From HGM05232 sp964646495 (GTDB lineage Bacteria > Bacteroidota > Bacteroidia > Bacteroidales > Muribaculaceae), in the NCBI GenBank assembly GCA_964646495.1, contig CAZYEO010000083.1, positions 1 to 10,359 on the forward strand: a stretch of 10,359 nucleotides of DNA, in the 5' to 3' direction. Both the position numbers and the translations under genes were made by a program. The notes beneath the pieces are model-generated. The model was not told the origin of the DNA. It saw only the letters and a program-made list of their open reading frames with translations, and did not search any database. Below, piece by piece: positions 1 to 6,762 of this stretch (the first letter of the stretch is position 1; each line of letters begins with the position of its first letter).

Positions 1-345
1 GTTAAATGGATTTAATAGGCAATATATTACATACAAAAATATTGGAATCCATACACTCTTGTTTATTTTAAGAATACGCCATTTAAATTTATTTGCTAAT
101 ATCAAAATAAAAAATGGAACTAATAGGAAATATATTTGGAATCTGAATGCCTGCCCAAATGTTCCATACCCTTGAGGAAACGAAAAACTATATAAAGGCA
201 AGAACAGGCGGGGAAAACAGCATGAAAATATAAAAAAAGCGATGAGAATCTCTGATATTTTTGAATATGTAAGATTATCTCTATTCTTTATAATCCAAAA
301 GAATAGAGATAAAACCAGAGTTATTATAATAAGTATTCTATCCAT
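1..345 (-). CDS. Hydrophobic membrane protein, probable polysaccharide polymerase/O-antigen ligase (Wzy-like), partial
   Basis: An open frame starts with ATG at 345-343 and runs 115 codons to the window edge without a stop, so the C-terminal part is missing. It begins MDRILIIITLVLSLFFW and is very hydrophobic. Likely membrane segments lie near residues 2-18, 31-50, 68-84 and 97-112, separated by short basic stretches such as KNRDN and NKFKWR. The start lies 17 bases after the stop of the tyrosine-kinase gene, so the two are probably cotranscribed. A multi-spanning protein directly after wza and wzc in a locus with wzx fits the polymerase (Wzy) or an O-antigen-ligase-family protein. This is inferred from hydrophobicity and position only: the diagnostic periplasmic loop of those families would lie beyond the window. 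A glycan-modifying acyltransferase is the main alternative. A 15-bp perfect inverted repeat lies within its first 25 codons. Confidence 0.6.
   Translation of the reverse strand, partial: MDRILIIITLVLSLFFWIIKNRDNLTYSKISEILIAFFIFSCCFPRLFLPLYSFSFPQGYGTFGQAFRFQIYFLLVPFFILILANKFKWRILKINKSVWIPIFLYVIYCLLNPFN
275..312. repeat. 15-bp perfect inverted repeat inside the start of the Wzy-like gene
   Basis: The arms 275-289 (TTATCTCTATTCTTT) and 298-312 (AAAGAATAGAGATAA) are exact reverse complements around an 8-base loop (290-297). The repeat lies in codons 12-24 of the partial membrane-protein gene and would form a stable hairpin in its mRNA. No U-run follows it on the minus strand, so it is not a standard terminator. 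It could slow ribosomes or RNA polymerase, or be a coincidence of AT-rich sequence. Confidence 0.7.
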
Positions 346-362
346 TAAATAAAATGAAAATG

Positions 363-2663
363 CTATTCTTCATTTTTATTCCCATATCCATACCCATATC
401 CATGTGATAACTTACTATCAGCATCATTGAGGATTATTGCAGGATTGGGTAATTGATTATTAGACACAATTTTATTAAAATACTTTATCAGTTGTCGTTT
501 TGTAAATCTTGCACGAGTTACATAAACGGTCAATTGCGCATATTTCGCCAATGAGAATGTATCACTTACAAGAGCAATTGGAGCCGAATCTAATATAATA
601 TAATCATGCGATTTCTTAAGCTCATCGATCAATTCTGCAAGTTTCGGAGAAAGTAATAATTCGGATGGATTTGGAGGAATTGGACCTGCTACTATCACAT
701 CCAAATTTGAGTAGCCGGTAGGCTTTACTATATCTTTAACTTGTATTGATGCAGACGATAGGTAATTTGTGAGTCCATGGGTATTTTGCAACTCAAAGTT
801 ATTGGCTAATTGCGGTGATCTTATATCCATCCCGACAATTACCACTTTTTTCCCAAGTAGAGACAAGGACGAGGCAATATTAGAACTTATAAATGATTTC
901 CCCTCACCAGAAACTGAAGAAGTAACTAATATTACTTTATCACCTTGAGGAGGAAGCATAAATTGGATATTATTTCTTATCAGACGGAATAATTCAACAA
1001 TGGCTGTTGTTTTTCCCTCTTTAACCACAATAGAAGCTCCACTCTTGCTATGGCAGATTTCGCCCAGAATTGGCACTTGTGTAAGTTTTGACAATTCTTC
1101 TGAACTTACAAAATATGTTTTGAATAGGTCACGAATATATAGGATGAAAATAGGGAAGAACAATCCAGCTAAAAACGCACCAAAAAGTATCAATGATTTT
1201 TTGGGGGCTACAGGCTCGCTCATTGCATAAGCTTCATCAATAATTTGACCCTTGGGTATGGCAGCTGCAAGGACTAATTCATTTTCTTCTCTCTTTTGCA
1301 ATAGATAGCTGTATAGATAGTTTTGGATTGATTGCGAACGTTGCATATCAATAAATTCACGTTCTTTTTTAGGCATTGCTCCTAAACGATTGATAGCTAC
1401 TGAGCTATTTTTACGAAGATCGGTCAATTTTATATCCAAAGATTTAATAGTAGTATTAATGCTCTTCATCACGTTTTCTCTCATCGCATCAATTTGATGA
1501 ACTAACGATTGAAGCATAACATTATCATTCTTAGCATTATTTTTCAATTTTATATATGCCAAAATAAGAGAATTATATTCATTTATTCCATCTACAGATT
1601 TCGTAGAAAATGGGATCAAAGAGTAATCATTGGATGGTTGGCTCAAGAAGTCTTTTGTCATCATCAATATCGAATATTCCGTTTCAGCAGCTAACAATGA
1701 TGTTTCAAGGGTTCCTTTTTTAGTCATTTGATATTGCGCCTCGGACTCCAGACTCACAAAATTATTTGATTTTTTATATTCTTCGATATTATTCTCAGAT
1801 TTTGAAAGTTCACCATATAGAATTGTCAAACGGTCGTTTATGAAGTATTTAGTTTTTTCGGCAACCTCATTTTTGGTTTCCACTCCACGCTTATTATACA
1901 GCAATATCATTTGGTCTAACAACGCTTTAGTTTGCTTAATGTCGGCTGTTTCTGTTGTTAGCATAACACTGTTTGCCTTCTTAGTCGTAGGATATAAACT
2001 TATCTTCTCACCCATATTTTCTGCCATACTATTTATCGGAGTAATAGTACATTTAATATCGGTTGATTTACCTTTAACATAAAATTTTGTGGTATCTACA
2101 GAATATATCCCATATCCATGTGTATTAACTGAGGCAGGTAGTGTAATGTCACTACCTTCAAACAATGTAGTAAAGAAACCTTTTTTTACCGAGATATCAG
2201 CTTTGCCATCTTCATGCACATTTACGGTAAATTTTAGACCATAAGATAACGTATCTAAAACTTCTTGAGGTGCACTAATTTTAATCGGAGAGTCATGAAA
2301 GAAAACTTTCTTTTTCATGAAACCGGTCTTCTCCGTATATGTTTGATTCAAGTTTAGATCTTTTATAGCTTGTACAATAGTACTATGTGCTCCTAAAATT
2401 TCTATTTCGTCATCAACTTGCGAACCTTGCCCCATAAAAGAAAGATTCTTCATAAGGGAAGTCCCCATTCCACCACCTTCGTCTGTAGTTACCAGAACTT
2501 TAGCAGTTACTATATATACCGGACGCTTGATATGGATATATAATAGTCCTAAACTTATACATACCACCAATGATATTGCAAACCACCACCAATGATATTT
2601 ATATTTAAGGAAAATTTCTGATAGATCTATTTTTTGTTCTTTAGAATTATCTATATTGCTCAT
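363..2663 (-). CDS. wzc: Wzc-type polysaccharide chain-length regulator fused to a bacterial tyrosine kinase (BY-kinase)
   Basis: This 766-residue inner-membrane protein joins a Wzz/GumC co-polymerase part to a CpsD/CapB-type kinase. Known members control polymer length and couple the polymerase to the outer-membrane exporter through cycles of tyrosine autophosphorylation. Visible parts are a first membrane helix near 25-45, a large periplasmic region with helical stretches near 245-300 and 370-420, a PKKEREF...R...LYSYLLQKREE segment at 431-460 (the GNVR-like region before the second helix), and a second helix near 491-511 after a proline-containing SEPVAPKKS. The cytoplasmic kinase has Walker A SGEGKS (K589, S590), a Walker A' strand VVIVGMDIRSP (D613), GPIPPNPSELL at 660-670, and Walker B YIILDSAP (D692). 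The tail holds three tyrosines in HGYGYGYG (756, 758, 760), a typical autophosphorylation cluster. The Walker A' strand has glycine where many kinases have the first aspartate. The gene starts 19 bases after the wza-type gene. Confidence 0.93.
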   Translation of the reverse strand: MSNIDNSKEQKIDLSEIFLKYKYHWWWFAISLVVCISLGLLYIHIKRPVYIVTAKVLVTTDEGGGMGTSLMKNLSFMGQGSQVDDEIEILGAHSTIVQAIKDLNLNQTYTEKTGFMKKKVFFHDSPIKISAPQEVLDTLSYGLKFTVNVHEDGKADISVKKGFFTTLFEGSDITLPASVNTHGYGIYSVDTTKFYVKGKSTDIKCTITPINSMAENMGEKISLYPTTKKANSVMLTTETADIKQTKALLDQMILLYNKRGVETKNEVAEKTKYFINDRLTILYGELSKSENNIEEYKKSNNFVSLESEAQYQMTKKGTLETSLLAAETEYSILMMTKDFLSQPSNDYSLIPFSTKSVDGINEYNSLILAYIKLKNNAKNDNVMLQSLVHQIDAMRENVMKSINTTIKSLDIKLTDLRKNSSVAINRLGAMPKKEREFIDMQRSQSIQNYLYSYLLQKREENELVLAAAIPKGQIIDEAYAMSEPVAPKKSLILFGAFLAGLFFPIFILYIRDLFKTYFVSSEELSKLTQVPILGEICHSKSGASIVVKEGKTTAIVELFRLIRNNIQFMLPPQGDKVILVTSSVSGEGKSFISSNIASSLSLLGKKVVIVGMDIRSPQLANNFELQNTHGLTNYLSSASIQVKDIVKPTGYSNLDVIVAGPIPPNPSELLLSPKLAELIDELKKSHDYIILDSAPIALVSDTFSLAKYAQLTVYVTRARFTKRQLIKYFNKIVSNNQLPNPAIILNDADSKLSHGYGYGYGNKNEE
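381..404. repeat. Two 12-bp tandem repeats coding the tyrosine-rich kinase tail
   Basis: CCCATATCCATA at 381-392 is followed by CCCATATCCATG at 393-404, identical for 11 of 12 bases. On the minus strand they encode the alternating Gly-Tyr tail of the Wzc-type kinase. Gain or loss of one unit keeps the reading frame and changes the tyrosine count by two. Confidence 0.8.
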
Positions 2664-2682
2664 GATTATTTGACTACGAAAT

Positions 2683-3483
2683 TTATTTTATTGCAAGGGC
2701 TATTACTAATGATGCTACAACCGATAAAGCACTTACAATGGTTGCAACTACGGAAAGCTTAAATGCGTTATTTTGATTATATTTTGAATTATCCTTTTTT
2801 ATCTTGTTAGGCTCAACGTATATTACATCATTTTGCTTAAGATAGAAATAGGGGGAAGATAATATTTTAGAATCATTCAGATTAAGACGATGATAAGTCT
2901 TAACACCATTTTCCTCCCTTATCAATAGGACACTTTCGCGCAATCCGTATTCGGTAAGATCACCTGCTTGCGCAATGGCATCCAGCAAAGAAAATCGCTG
3001 TCTATTTACAGAAATTGCACCTGGATTTTTAACCTCTCCTATTACGTTTATTCTAAAATTAGCAAGTTCAATCTTTACAAATGGATCTTTTACAGTTTTA
3101 CTTATTTCTGAACGCAATTTATCTGCAAGTTGAGAAGTTGATAATCCTGACACCTTTAATTTACCTAACACAGGGAAAATTATATCCCCATCCTTATCCA
3201 CCATATAAGTTTGCATCTGTATTTGTGAATTTACAGAAACTGTTCCATAGGATGCAGGATTGGTCATCGGAAGGTTAAACGCCGCAGTCGCTTCAGGCAC
3301 AACTGAAGTTACAGTAATTATCAATTCATCATCAGGTATTATTTTAACCTCATAATCACTACTTGGACAGCTTGCACTTTGCATATCTTGTATATCTTCA
3401 AAATAAGACAGATTCTGTTTTGTTGAAGAACATGAAGCTAAGAATAAAAGCGTACATCCTACAAAAAGTAATTTTATTTTCAT
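2683..3483 (-). CDS. wza: Wza-type polysaccharide export lipoprotein
   Basis: This 266-residue protein is a member of the polysaccharide biosynthesis/export family (Poly_export plus SLBB), whose members form the periplasmic and outer-membrane channel through which the finished polymer leaves. The N-terminus is a lipoprotein signal with lipobox LASC (cysteine 18), so it should be lipid-anchored. Residues about 44-140 are the export domain, with YEVKIIPDDELIITVTS near 44-60 and the DGDIIFPVLGKLKVSGLS strand-turn near 98-115. Residues about 145-212 are the SLBB-like domain, with VIGEVKNPGAISV and LLDAIAQAGDLTEYG. A hydrophobic helix at about 241-264 ends the protein. It is shorter than the roughly 380-residue Wza of enterobacteria, which is usual for Bacteroidales. 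The kinase gene follows 19 bases later, matching the usual exporter/co-polymerase pair. Confidence 0.93.
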   Translation of the reverse strand: MKIKLLFVGCTLLFLASCSSTKQNLSYFEDIQDMQSASCPSSDYEVKIIPDDELIITVTSVVPEATAAFNLPMTNPASYGTVSVNSQIQMQTYMVDKDGDIIFPVLGKLKVSGLSTSQLADKLRSEISKTVKDPFVKIELANFRINVIGEVKNPGAISVNRQRFSLLDAIAQAGDLTEYGLRESVLLIREENGVKTYHRLNLNDSKILSSPYFYLKQNDVIYVEPNKIKKDNSKYNQNNAFKLSVVATIVSALSVVASLVIALAIK

Positions 3484-3541
3484 CTATATCGTTGTTATAT
3501 TAGTCAAAACATTGCCATATATCAGTATCTAAACGTAAAAC

Positions 3542-3600
3542 GCCTTATATTATATTTTATTATATGAACAGTATAAAATCAAAGAAAAAAGCCTTATATT
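3542..3600. repeat. 10-bp direct repeat GCCTTATATT in the wzx-wza gap
   Basis: GCCTTATATT occurs at 3542-3551 and 3591-3600. The copy at 3591-3600 supplies the distal arm of the terminator-like hairpin. The copy at 3542-3551 could pair with the same partner at 3631-3638, giving an alternative fold. Nothing else is visible in this 170-base AT-rich gap (3484-3653), and I could not find a convincing TTTG/TAnnTTTG promoter for wza there. Confidence 0.6.
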
Positions 3601-3648
3601 TCTAATGTCATTAATATCAAATTAAGAGATAATATAAGTCCCTTTTTT
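3585..3648 (-). terminator. Terminator-like or attenuator hairpin between wzx and wza
   Basis: On the minus strand, downstream of the wzx stop, AAAAAAG (3648-3642) and CTTATATT (3638-3631) pair with AATATAAG (3600-3593) and CTTTTTT (3591-3585). This is 15 base pairs broken by a small GGA/G internal loop, with a 30-base apical loop, and it ends in a U-rich run. It could terminate the flippase transcript or attenuate transcription into wza and wzc. The large loop and AT-rich stem make it weaker than the hairpin at 5189-5218. Confidence 0.5.
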
Positions 3649-3653
3649 CATAT

Positions 3654-5075
3654 TCACTTTGGTCTTATTTTTCCAAGAGCTTTAGACATAAGAGTTTTTA
3701 CATCTGCGGGTGCTATCAATGTGGATATTGCTATTACTGTGCATATATATAATATCTGGATTAAAACGCTATCAACAACGTAATACTCTATCCCGCTAAC
3801 AATCAATATAATCGCAGCGAAGATTGCATCTTTTCTGAATGTGATTCTGAAAAACTTGCGTGTATCTATCAGCCTATAGATAAACAATGAGGCAAATGTG
3901 AGAATCGAGCTCCCTATTATCCCGTATACTTGATATTCTTTTATGAGAAAATAATTACCAACTACATTTATTATCGAAGCAACAATAACTCCCGGAAGTG
4001 TGTATAGTGTCTTTTTTGAACATTGATATCCCATATCGAAAAATGCTGACAATGAGAAAAACATTGTGCTCACTGCTAAGGGGAATATATAACAAACACT
4101 CGACCGATAGGATGTATCTACAAGCCAGAAATAATTCAACTTCAAGAATGTAGCAAATATAATCGCAGCTATTGTGAGTATGAATATATAATTGTTTAGA
4201 ATATTGGAAAAGAATTTATCCCTATCCGGAGATTTATATTGGCGCAATGCTGTTTCTTGCCATGCTTGGTAGAAGATAAAAGCAAATGTCTCTAATATTG
4301 CCGTGAATTTAAGTGCTACTGCATACAATCCGTTGTTGTCAAGTCCCAAATAATGCTCTATAAACAATTTATTACTGCACCCAACGAGCCACCAACATAT
4401 TGAGCCGGGCAATAATGGTAAACAATACCGAAGTATCTCTTTGTTTATCTTTTTATCGTTGAATTTATATACAAAATATTTGCGAAATATGCCTAACCTA
4501 ATATCAATAATCAATATTGTAACAATTCTTGCTACGATATTAGCCCAGAATATACCCAGAATACCCATCTCAAGCACTACCACAAATAATATACTAAACA
4601 CGCCAATCATGAGAGATGAGAGGATTCCTGCCGTGACGAAATATTTTGTATGCCCCAAACCCCGTATTACTTGAATTGCGACTTCATACACAGACATGGC
4701 TATAAGGAGTCCTAAAATAGACCACAGATACTCAAAAGAGCTGAAATATGCCACAAAAACCGTGATTACCGCAGCTATTATTATATTTCGAAATAAGGTT
4801 TTATAAACGAATGTAACGATGGATCGGCGACGTTGAATATCATCCGATTCTATTAGAAATCGGAATGCTCCATCACGCAACATTAGCGACAAAAATGGCA
4901 TCATCAAAAACACGGCCGTGAGTGAAAGGTCGTAATATCCATATTCCGCCGGCTGCACATAGTATGTGTAGAGCGGAACAAGCAGAAACGTGACAAGCTT
5001 AGACCCAAGATTGCCTATAGCATAAATGCCAATATCTTTTATTAATTTGCCTGAACGTCCGGTTGTTTTCGACAT
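3654..5075 (-). CDS. wzx: Wzx-type polysaccharide repeat-unit flippase (MOP superfamily)
   Basis: This 473-residue polytopic inner-membrane protein should move lipid-linked repeat units from the cytoplasmic to the periplasmic face for polymerisation. The start KLIKDIGIYAIGNLGSKLVT (10-29), followed by LLVPLYTYYVQPAEYGYYDL (31-50), is the classic opening of the polysaccharide-biosynthesis MOP family. About 12-14 hydrophobic segments span the length, for example near 52-66, 97-113, 118-136, 148-168, 182-195, 296-312, 328-346, 361-378, 383-400 and 417-455. A conserved-looking central segment has LPGSICWWLVGCSNK...LGLDNNGLYAVA (222-254). Sugar specificity cannot be read from the sequence. It is the first gene of the polysaccharide block after the tRNA-Gln terminator, with wza and wzc downstream on the same strand. 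The ATG at 5075-5073 fits the family's usual N-terminus. Confidence 0.9.
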   Translation of the reverse strand: MSKTTGRSGKLIKDIGIYAIGNLGSKLVTFLLVPLYTYYVQPAEYGYYDLSLTAVFLMMPFLSLMLRDGAFRFLIESDDIQRRRSIVTFVYKTLFRNIIIAAVITVFVAYFSSFEYLWSILGLLIAMSVYEVAIQVIRGLGHTKYFVTAGILSSLMIGVFSILFVVVLEMGILGIFWANIVARIVTILIIDIRLGIFRKYFVYKFNDKKINKEILRYCLPLLPGSICWWLVGCSNKLFIEHYLGLDNNGLYAVALKFTAILETFAFIFYQAWQETALRQYKSPDRDKFFSNILNNYIFILTIAAIIFATFLKLNYFWLVDTSYRSSVCYIFPLAVSTMFFSLSAFFDMGYQCSKKTLYTLPGVIVASIINVVGNYFLIKEYQVYGIIGSSILTFASLFIYRLIDTRKFFRITFRKDAIFAAIILIVSGIEYYVVDSVLIQILYICTVIAISTLIAPADVKTLMSKALGKIRPK

Positions 5076-5124
5076 TATAATATTATCATTAATATTAGCT
5101 ATTGTTGTAACGAGGATTTATGCT

Positions 5125-5134
5125 GCAAAGTATA
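5125..5134 (-). promoter_or_regulatory. Weak candidate promoter -7 box for wzx
   Basis: The minus strand reads TATACTTTGC here, close to the TAnnTTTGC box of the other promoters in the window but with one extra base. No TTTG lies 20 bases upstream; the nearest (5160-5163) is about 26 bases away. The upstream tRNA terminator means wzx needs its own promoter, so this is the best candidate but a poor one. The opposite strand carries an exact TATATTTG at 5131-5138 with no gene to serve. Confidence 0.3.
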
Positions 5135-5183
5135 TTTGTGGTTAAATATATTTTATCGGCAAAATCCCTCTATCCATCAACGC

Positions 5184-5218
5184 ATAAAAAAAGGGAGTTT
5201 CCAAAGGAACTCCCTTTT
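5184..5218 (-). terminator. Strong intrinsic terminator after tRNA-Gln
   Basis: The arms 5189-5199 (AAAAGGGAGTT) and 5208-5218 (AACTCCCTTTT) are exact complements around an 8-base loop that itself can close with CC/GG. On the minus strand the hairpin is followed by an unbroken run of seven U (5186-5192, part of it paired). It starts two bases after the tRNA 3' end and insulates the housekeeping genes from the polysaccharide locus. Confidence 0.9.
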
Positions 5219-5219
5219 G

Positions 5220-5290
5220 TTGTCTTACCAGGATTCGAACCTAGACAGGCAGAACCAAAAACTGCAGTGCTACCATTACACCATAAGACA
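5220..5290 (-). tRNA. tRNA-Gln (anticodon UUG)
   Basis: The minus strand folds as a full cloverleaf of 71 bases. The acceptor stem TGTCTTA pairs with TAAGACA (5284-5290 with 5221-5227). The D arm contains AATGGTAGC. The anticodon stem GCAGT/TCTGC encloses the loop TTTTGGT, whose middle TTG is the anticodon for CAA glutamine codons. The T arm is CTAGG-TTCGAAT-CCTGG. The U1-A72 first pair is usual for tRNA-Gln. The closing pair of the anticodon stem is a T-T mismatch. The 3' CCA is not encoded and must be added. A promoter lies about 37 bases upstream and a strong terminator immediately downstream, so it is a single-gene transcript. Confidence 0.95.
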
Positions 5291-5326
5291 ATCCTATACT
5301 TAAAGACTCATCGTCTCAAAAGCGTT

Positions 5327-5359
5327 GCAAAGATATGCACTATTCTCGAAATATCCAAA
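5327..5359 (-). promoter_or_regulatory. Bacteroidota-type promoter of tRNA-Gln
   Basis: On the minus strand TTTG (5359-5356) is followed by 20 bases and then TATCTTTGC (5335-5327), an exact match to the TTTG / TAnnTTTGY promoter pattern of the major sigma factor in Bacteroides. Transcription should start near 5320, giving a leader of about 30 bases before the tRNA. Confidence 0.75.
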
Positions 5360-5367
5360 ATTTCGAG
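5345..5367. other. Hairpin just after the tyrS stop, with the tRNA promoter box in its loop
   Basis: CTCGAAAT (5345-5352) and ATTTCGAG (5360-5367) form an 8-bp stem around a 7-base loop. It lies three bases past the tyrS stop codon, so it may mark the 3' end of the tyrS mRNA. No U-run follows on the minus strand, so it is not a clear intrinsic terminator. The -33 TTTG of the tRNA promoter occupies the loop. Confidence 0.5.
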
Positions 5368-5370
5368 GTA

Positions 5371-6663
5371 TTATTTTGCAATTATTAAGTAGTAATTTTT
5401 CTTCCCTCTTTGCGCAAGGATGTATTTTCCGTTGAGTAAGTGGGAGTTATCTATTTTCTGATTAGGGTCAGAAATTTTCTCTTTATTTATAGATAGCCCT
5501 CCTCCTTGTGTAAGTTTTCGCATTTCACCCTTTGAAGCGAACACCGGTGCGAGCTCGGTAAGCATATCTACAATCGACACGCCTGCTTCGATTGTCGCTG
5601 CATCAACTTCAAATTGTGGGACTCCGTCGAATACGGAAAGTAGTGTAGATTCGTCGATACGGTGCAGAATATCTCCTGTGTTGTTGCTGAAAAGTATTTG
5701 CGATGCTTCTACGGCTGCTTCATAGTCTGCAGCAGAGTGTACCATTGTGGTTATCTCTTTTGCAAGGCGTTTCTGCACTTGGCGTTGGCTCGGATCGGCT
5801 TTTTGCTCGGCTACGAGTGCATCTATCTCTTCACGCGACAGGTCGGTGAAAATCTTGATGTATTTTTCGGCATCGTCATCGCTCACATTCAGCCAGAATT
5901 GATAGAATTTATAGGGTGATGTGTAGTTTGGATCGAGCCACACGTTACCGCTTTCTGTTTTTCCAAATTTCCCACCGTCAGCTTTTGTTATTAGCGGACA
6001 TGTGAGTGCGAATGCTTCCCCTCCGGCTACGCGGCGTATAAGCTCGGTTCCGGTGGTGATATTCCCCCATTGGTCGCTTCCTCCCATTTGCAAACGGCAT
6101 CCTTTTTCTTTATATAAGTGAAGAAAGTCGAATGCTTGCACGAGTTGATATGAAAATTCGGTAAACGACATTCCCTGTTGTGAATCGCCCGAAAGACGCT
6201 TCTTCACAGAATCTTTTGCCATCATATAGTTTACCGTGATATGCTTTCCTATATCGCGTATGAAATCGAGAAATGTAAAGTCTTTCATCCAATCATAGTT
6301 ATTCACCATTTCGGCATGATTGGGTGCATCGCTTTCAAAATCGAGAAATTTAGCGAGTTGTTTTTTGATTGCTTCTTGATTGTGACGCAAAGTTTTTTCA
6401 TCGAGCAATTTACGCTCTTGTGATTTCAACGATGGGTCGCCAATCATCCCTGTAGCTCCTCCCACAAGTGCCAACGGACGATGTCCGGCACGTTGGAAGT
6501 GTTTGAGCATCATTATACTCACAAGGTGTCCTATATGCAGTGAATCAGCAGTAGGATCTATGCCCACATACGCTGTTGTCATCTCTTTATTTAGCTGTTC
6601 TTCTGTCCCGGGCATGAGGCTGTGAATCATGCCGCGCCACTTGAGCTCTTCTACAAAATTCAT
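5371..6663 (-). CDS. tyrS: Tyrosyl-tRNA synthetase
   Basis: TyrRS joins tyrosine to tRNA-Tyr in the cytoplasm using ATP. From the chosen start the protein has 430 residues, the usual bacterial length. The class I signature HIGH is at 43-46 after AYVGIDPTADSL. LVGGATGMIGDPS (67-79) is the usual nucleotide-site region. QMGGSDQWGNITTG (192-205) is the tyrosine/tRNA-binding region. KFGKT (232-236) is the KMSKS-equivalent loop. A C-terminal S4-like RNA-binding domain covers about 363-430 and includes GGGLSINKEKI. An in-frame ATG at 6696 would add 11 residues, but it lies inside the promoter -7 box (6693-6701), so the ATG at 6663 is the real start, giving a leader of roughly 23 bases. It appears monocistronic, with its own promoter and tRNA-Gln downstream under a separate one. 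Confidence 0.97.
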   Translation of the reverse strand: MNFVEELKWRGMIHSLMPGTEEQLNKEMTTAYVGIDPTADSLHIGHLVSIMMLKHFQRAGHRPLALVGGATGMIGDPSLKSQERKLLDEKTLRHNQEAIKKQLAKFLDFESDAPNHAEMVNNYDWMKDFTFLDFIRDIGKHITVNYMMAKDSVKKRLSGDSQQGMSFTEFSYQLVQAFDFLHLYKEKGCRLQMGGSDQWGNITTGTELIRRVAGGEAFALTCPLITKADGGKFGKTESGNVWLDPNYTSPYKFYQFWLNVSDDDAEKYIKIFTDLSREEIDALVAEQKADPSQRQVQKRLAKEITTMVHSAADYEAAVEASQILFSNNTGDILHRIDESTLLSVFDGVPQFEVDAATIEAGVSIVDMLTELAPVFASKGEMRKLTQGGGLSINKEKISDPNQKIDNSHLLNGKYILAQRGKKNYYLIIAK

Positions 6664-6692
6664 CGATATAATAGTTTTAATTATTGTTTTGG

Positions 6693-6725
6693 GCAAAGTT
6701 ACGACTTAATAACGTAATCACCAAG
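6693..6725 (-). promoter_or_regulatory. Promoter of tyrS
   Basis: On the minus strand CTTG (6725-6722, one mismatch to TTTG) is followed by 20 bases and then TAACTTTGC (6701-6693), an exact -7 box. Transcription should start near 6686. A 7-bp inverted repeat GACTTAA / TTAAGTC (6703-6709 and 6746-6752) brackets the -33 box and touches the -7 box; it could be an operator but is short. Confidence 0.7.
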
Positions 6726-6762
6726 ATTGGCTCATTATCAGAGCTTTAAGTCAAAATCACAC

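Noticed and set aside
5220..5290. tRNA-Gln as an active attachment site
   Set aside because: No integrase, phage gene or second copy of the tRNA 3' end was found in the window, so only the general possibility is noted.
5120..5392. 90-codon plus-strand frame
   Set aside because: It runs through the tRNA gene, its terminator and promoter on the opposite strand and resembles no protein.
6703..6752. 7-bp inverted repeat around the tyrS promoter as an operator
   Set aside because: The arms are short and 36 bases apart, which is common by chance in AT-rich intergenic DNA; mentioned only in the promoter entry.
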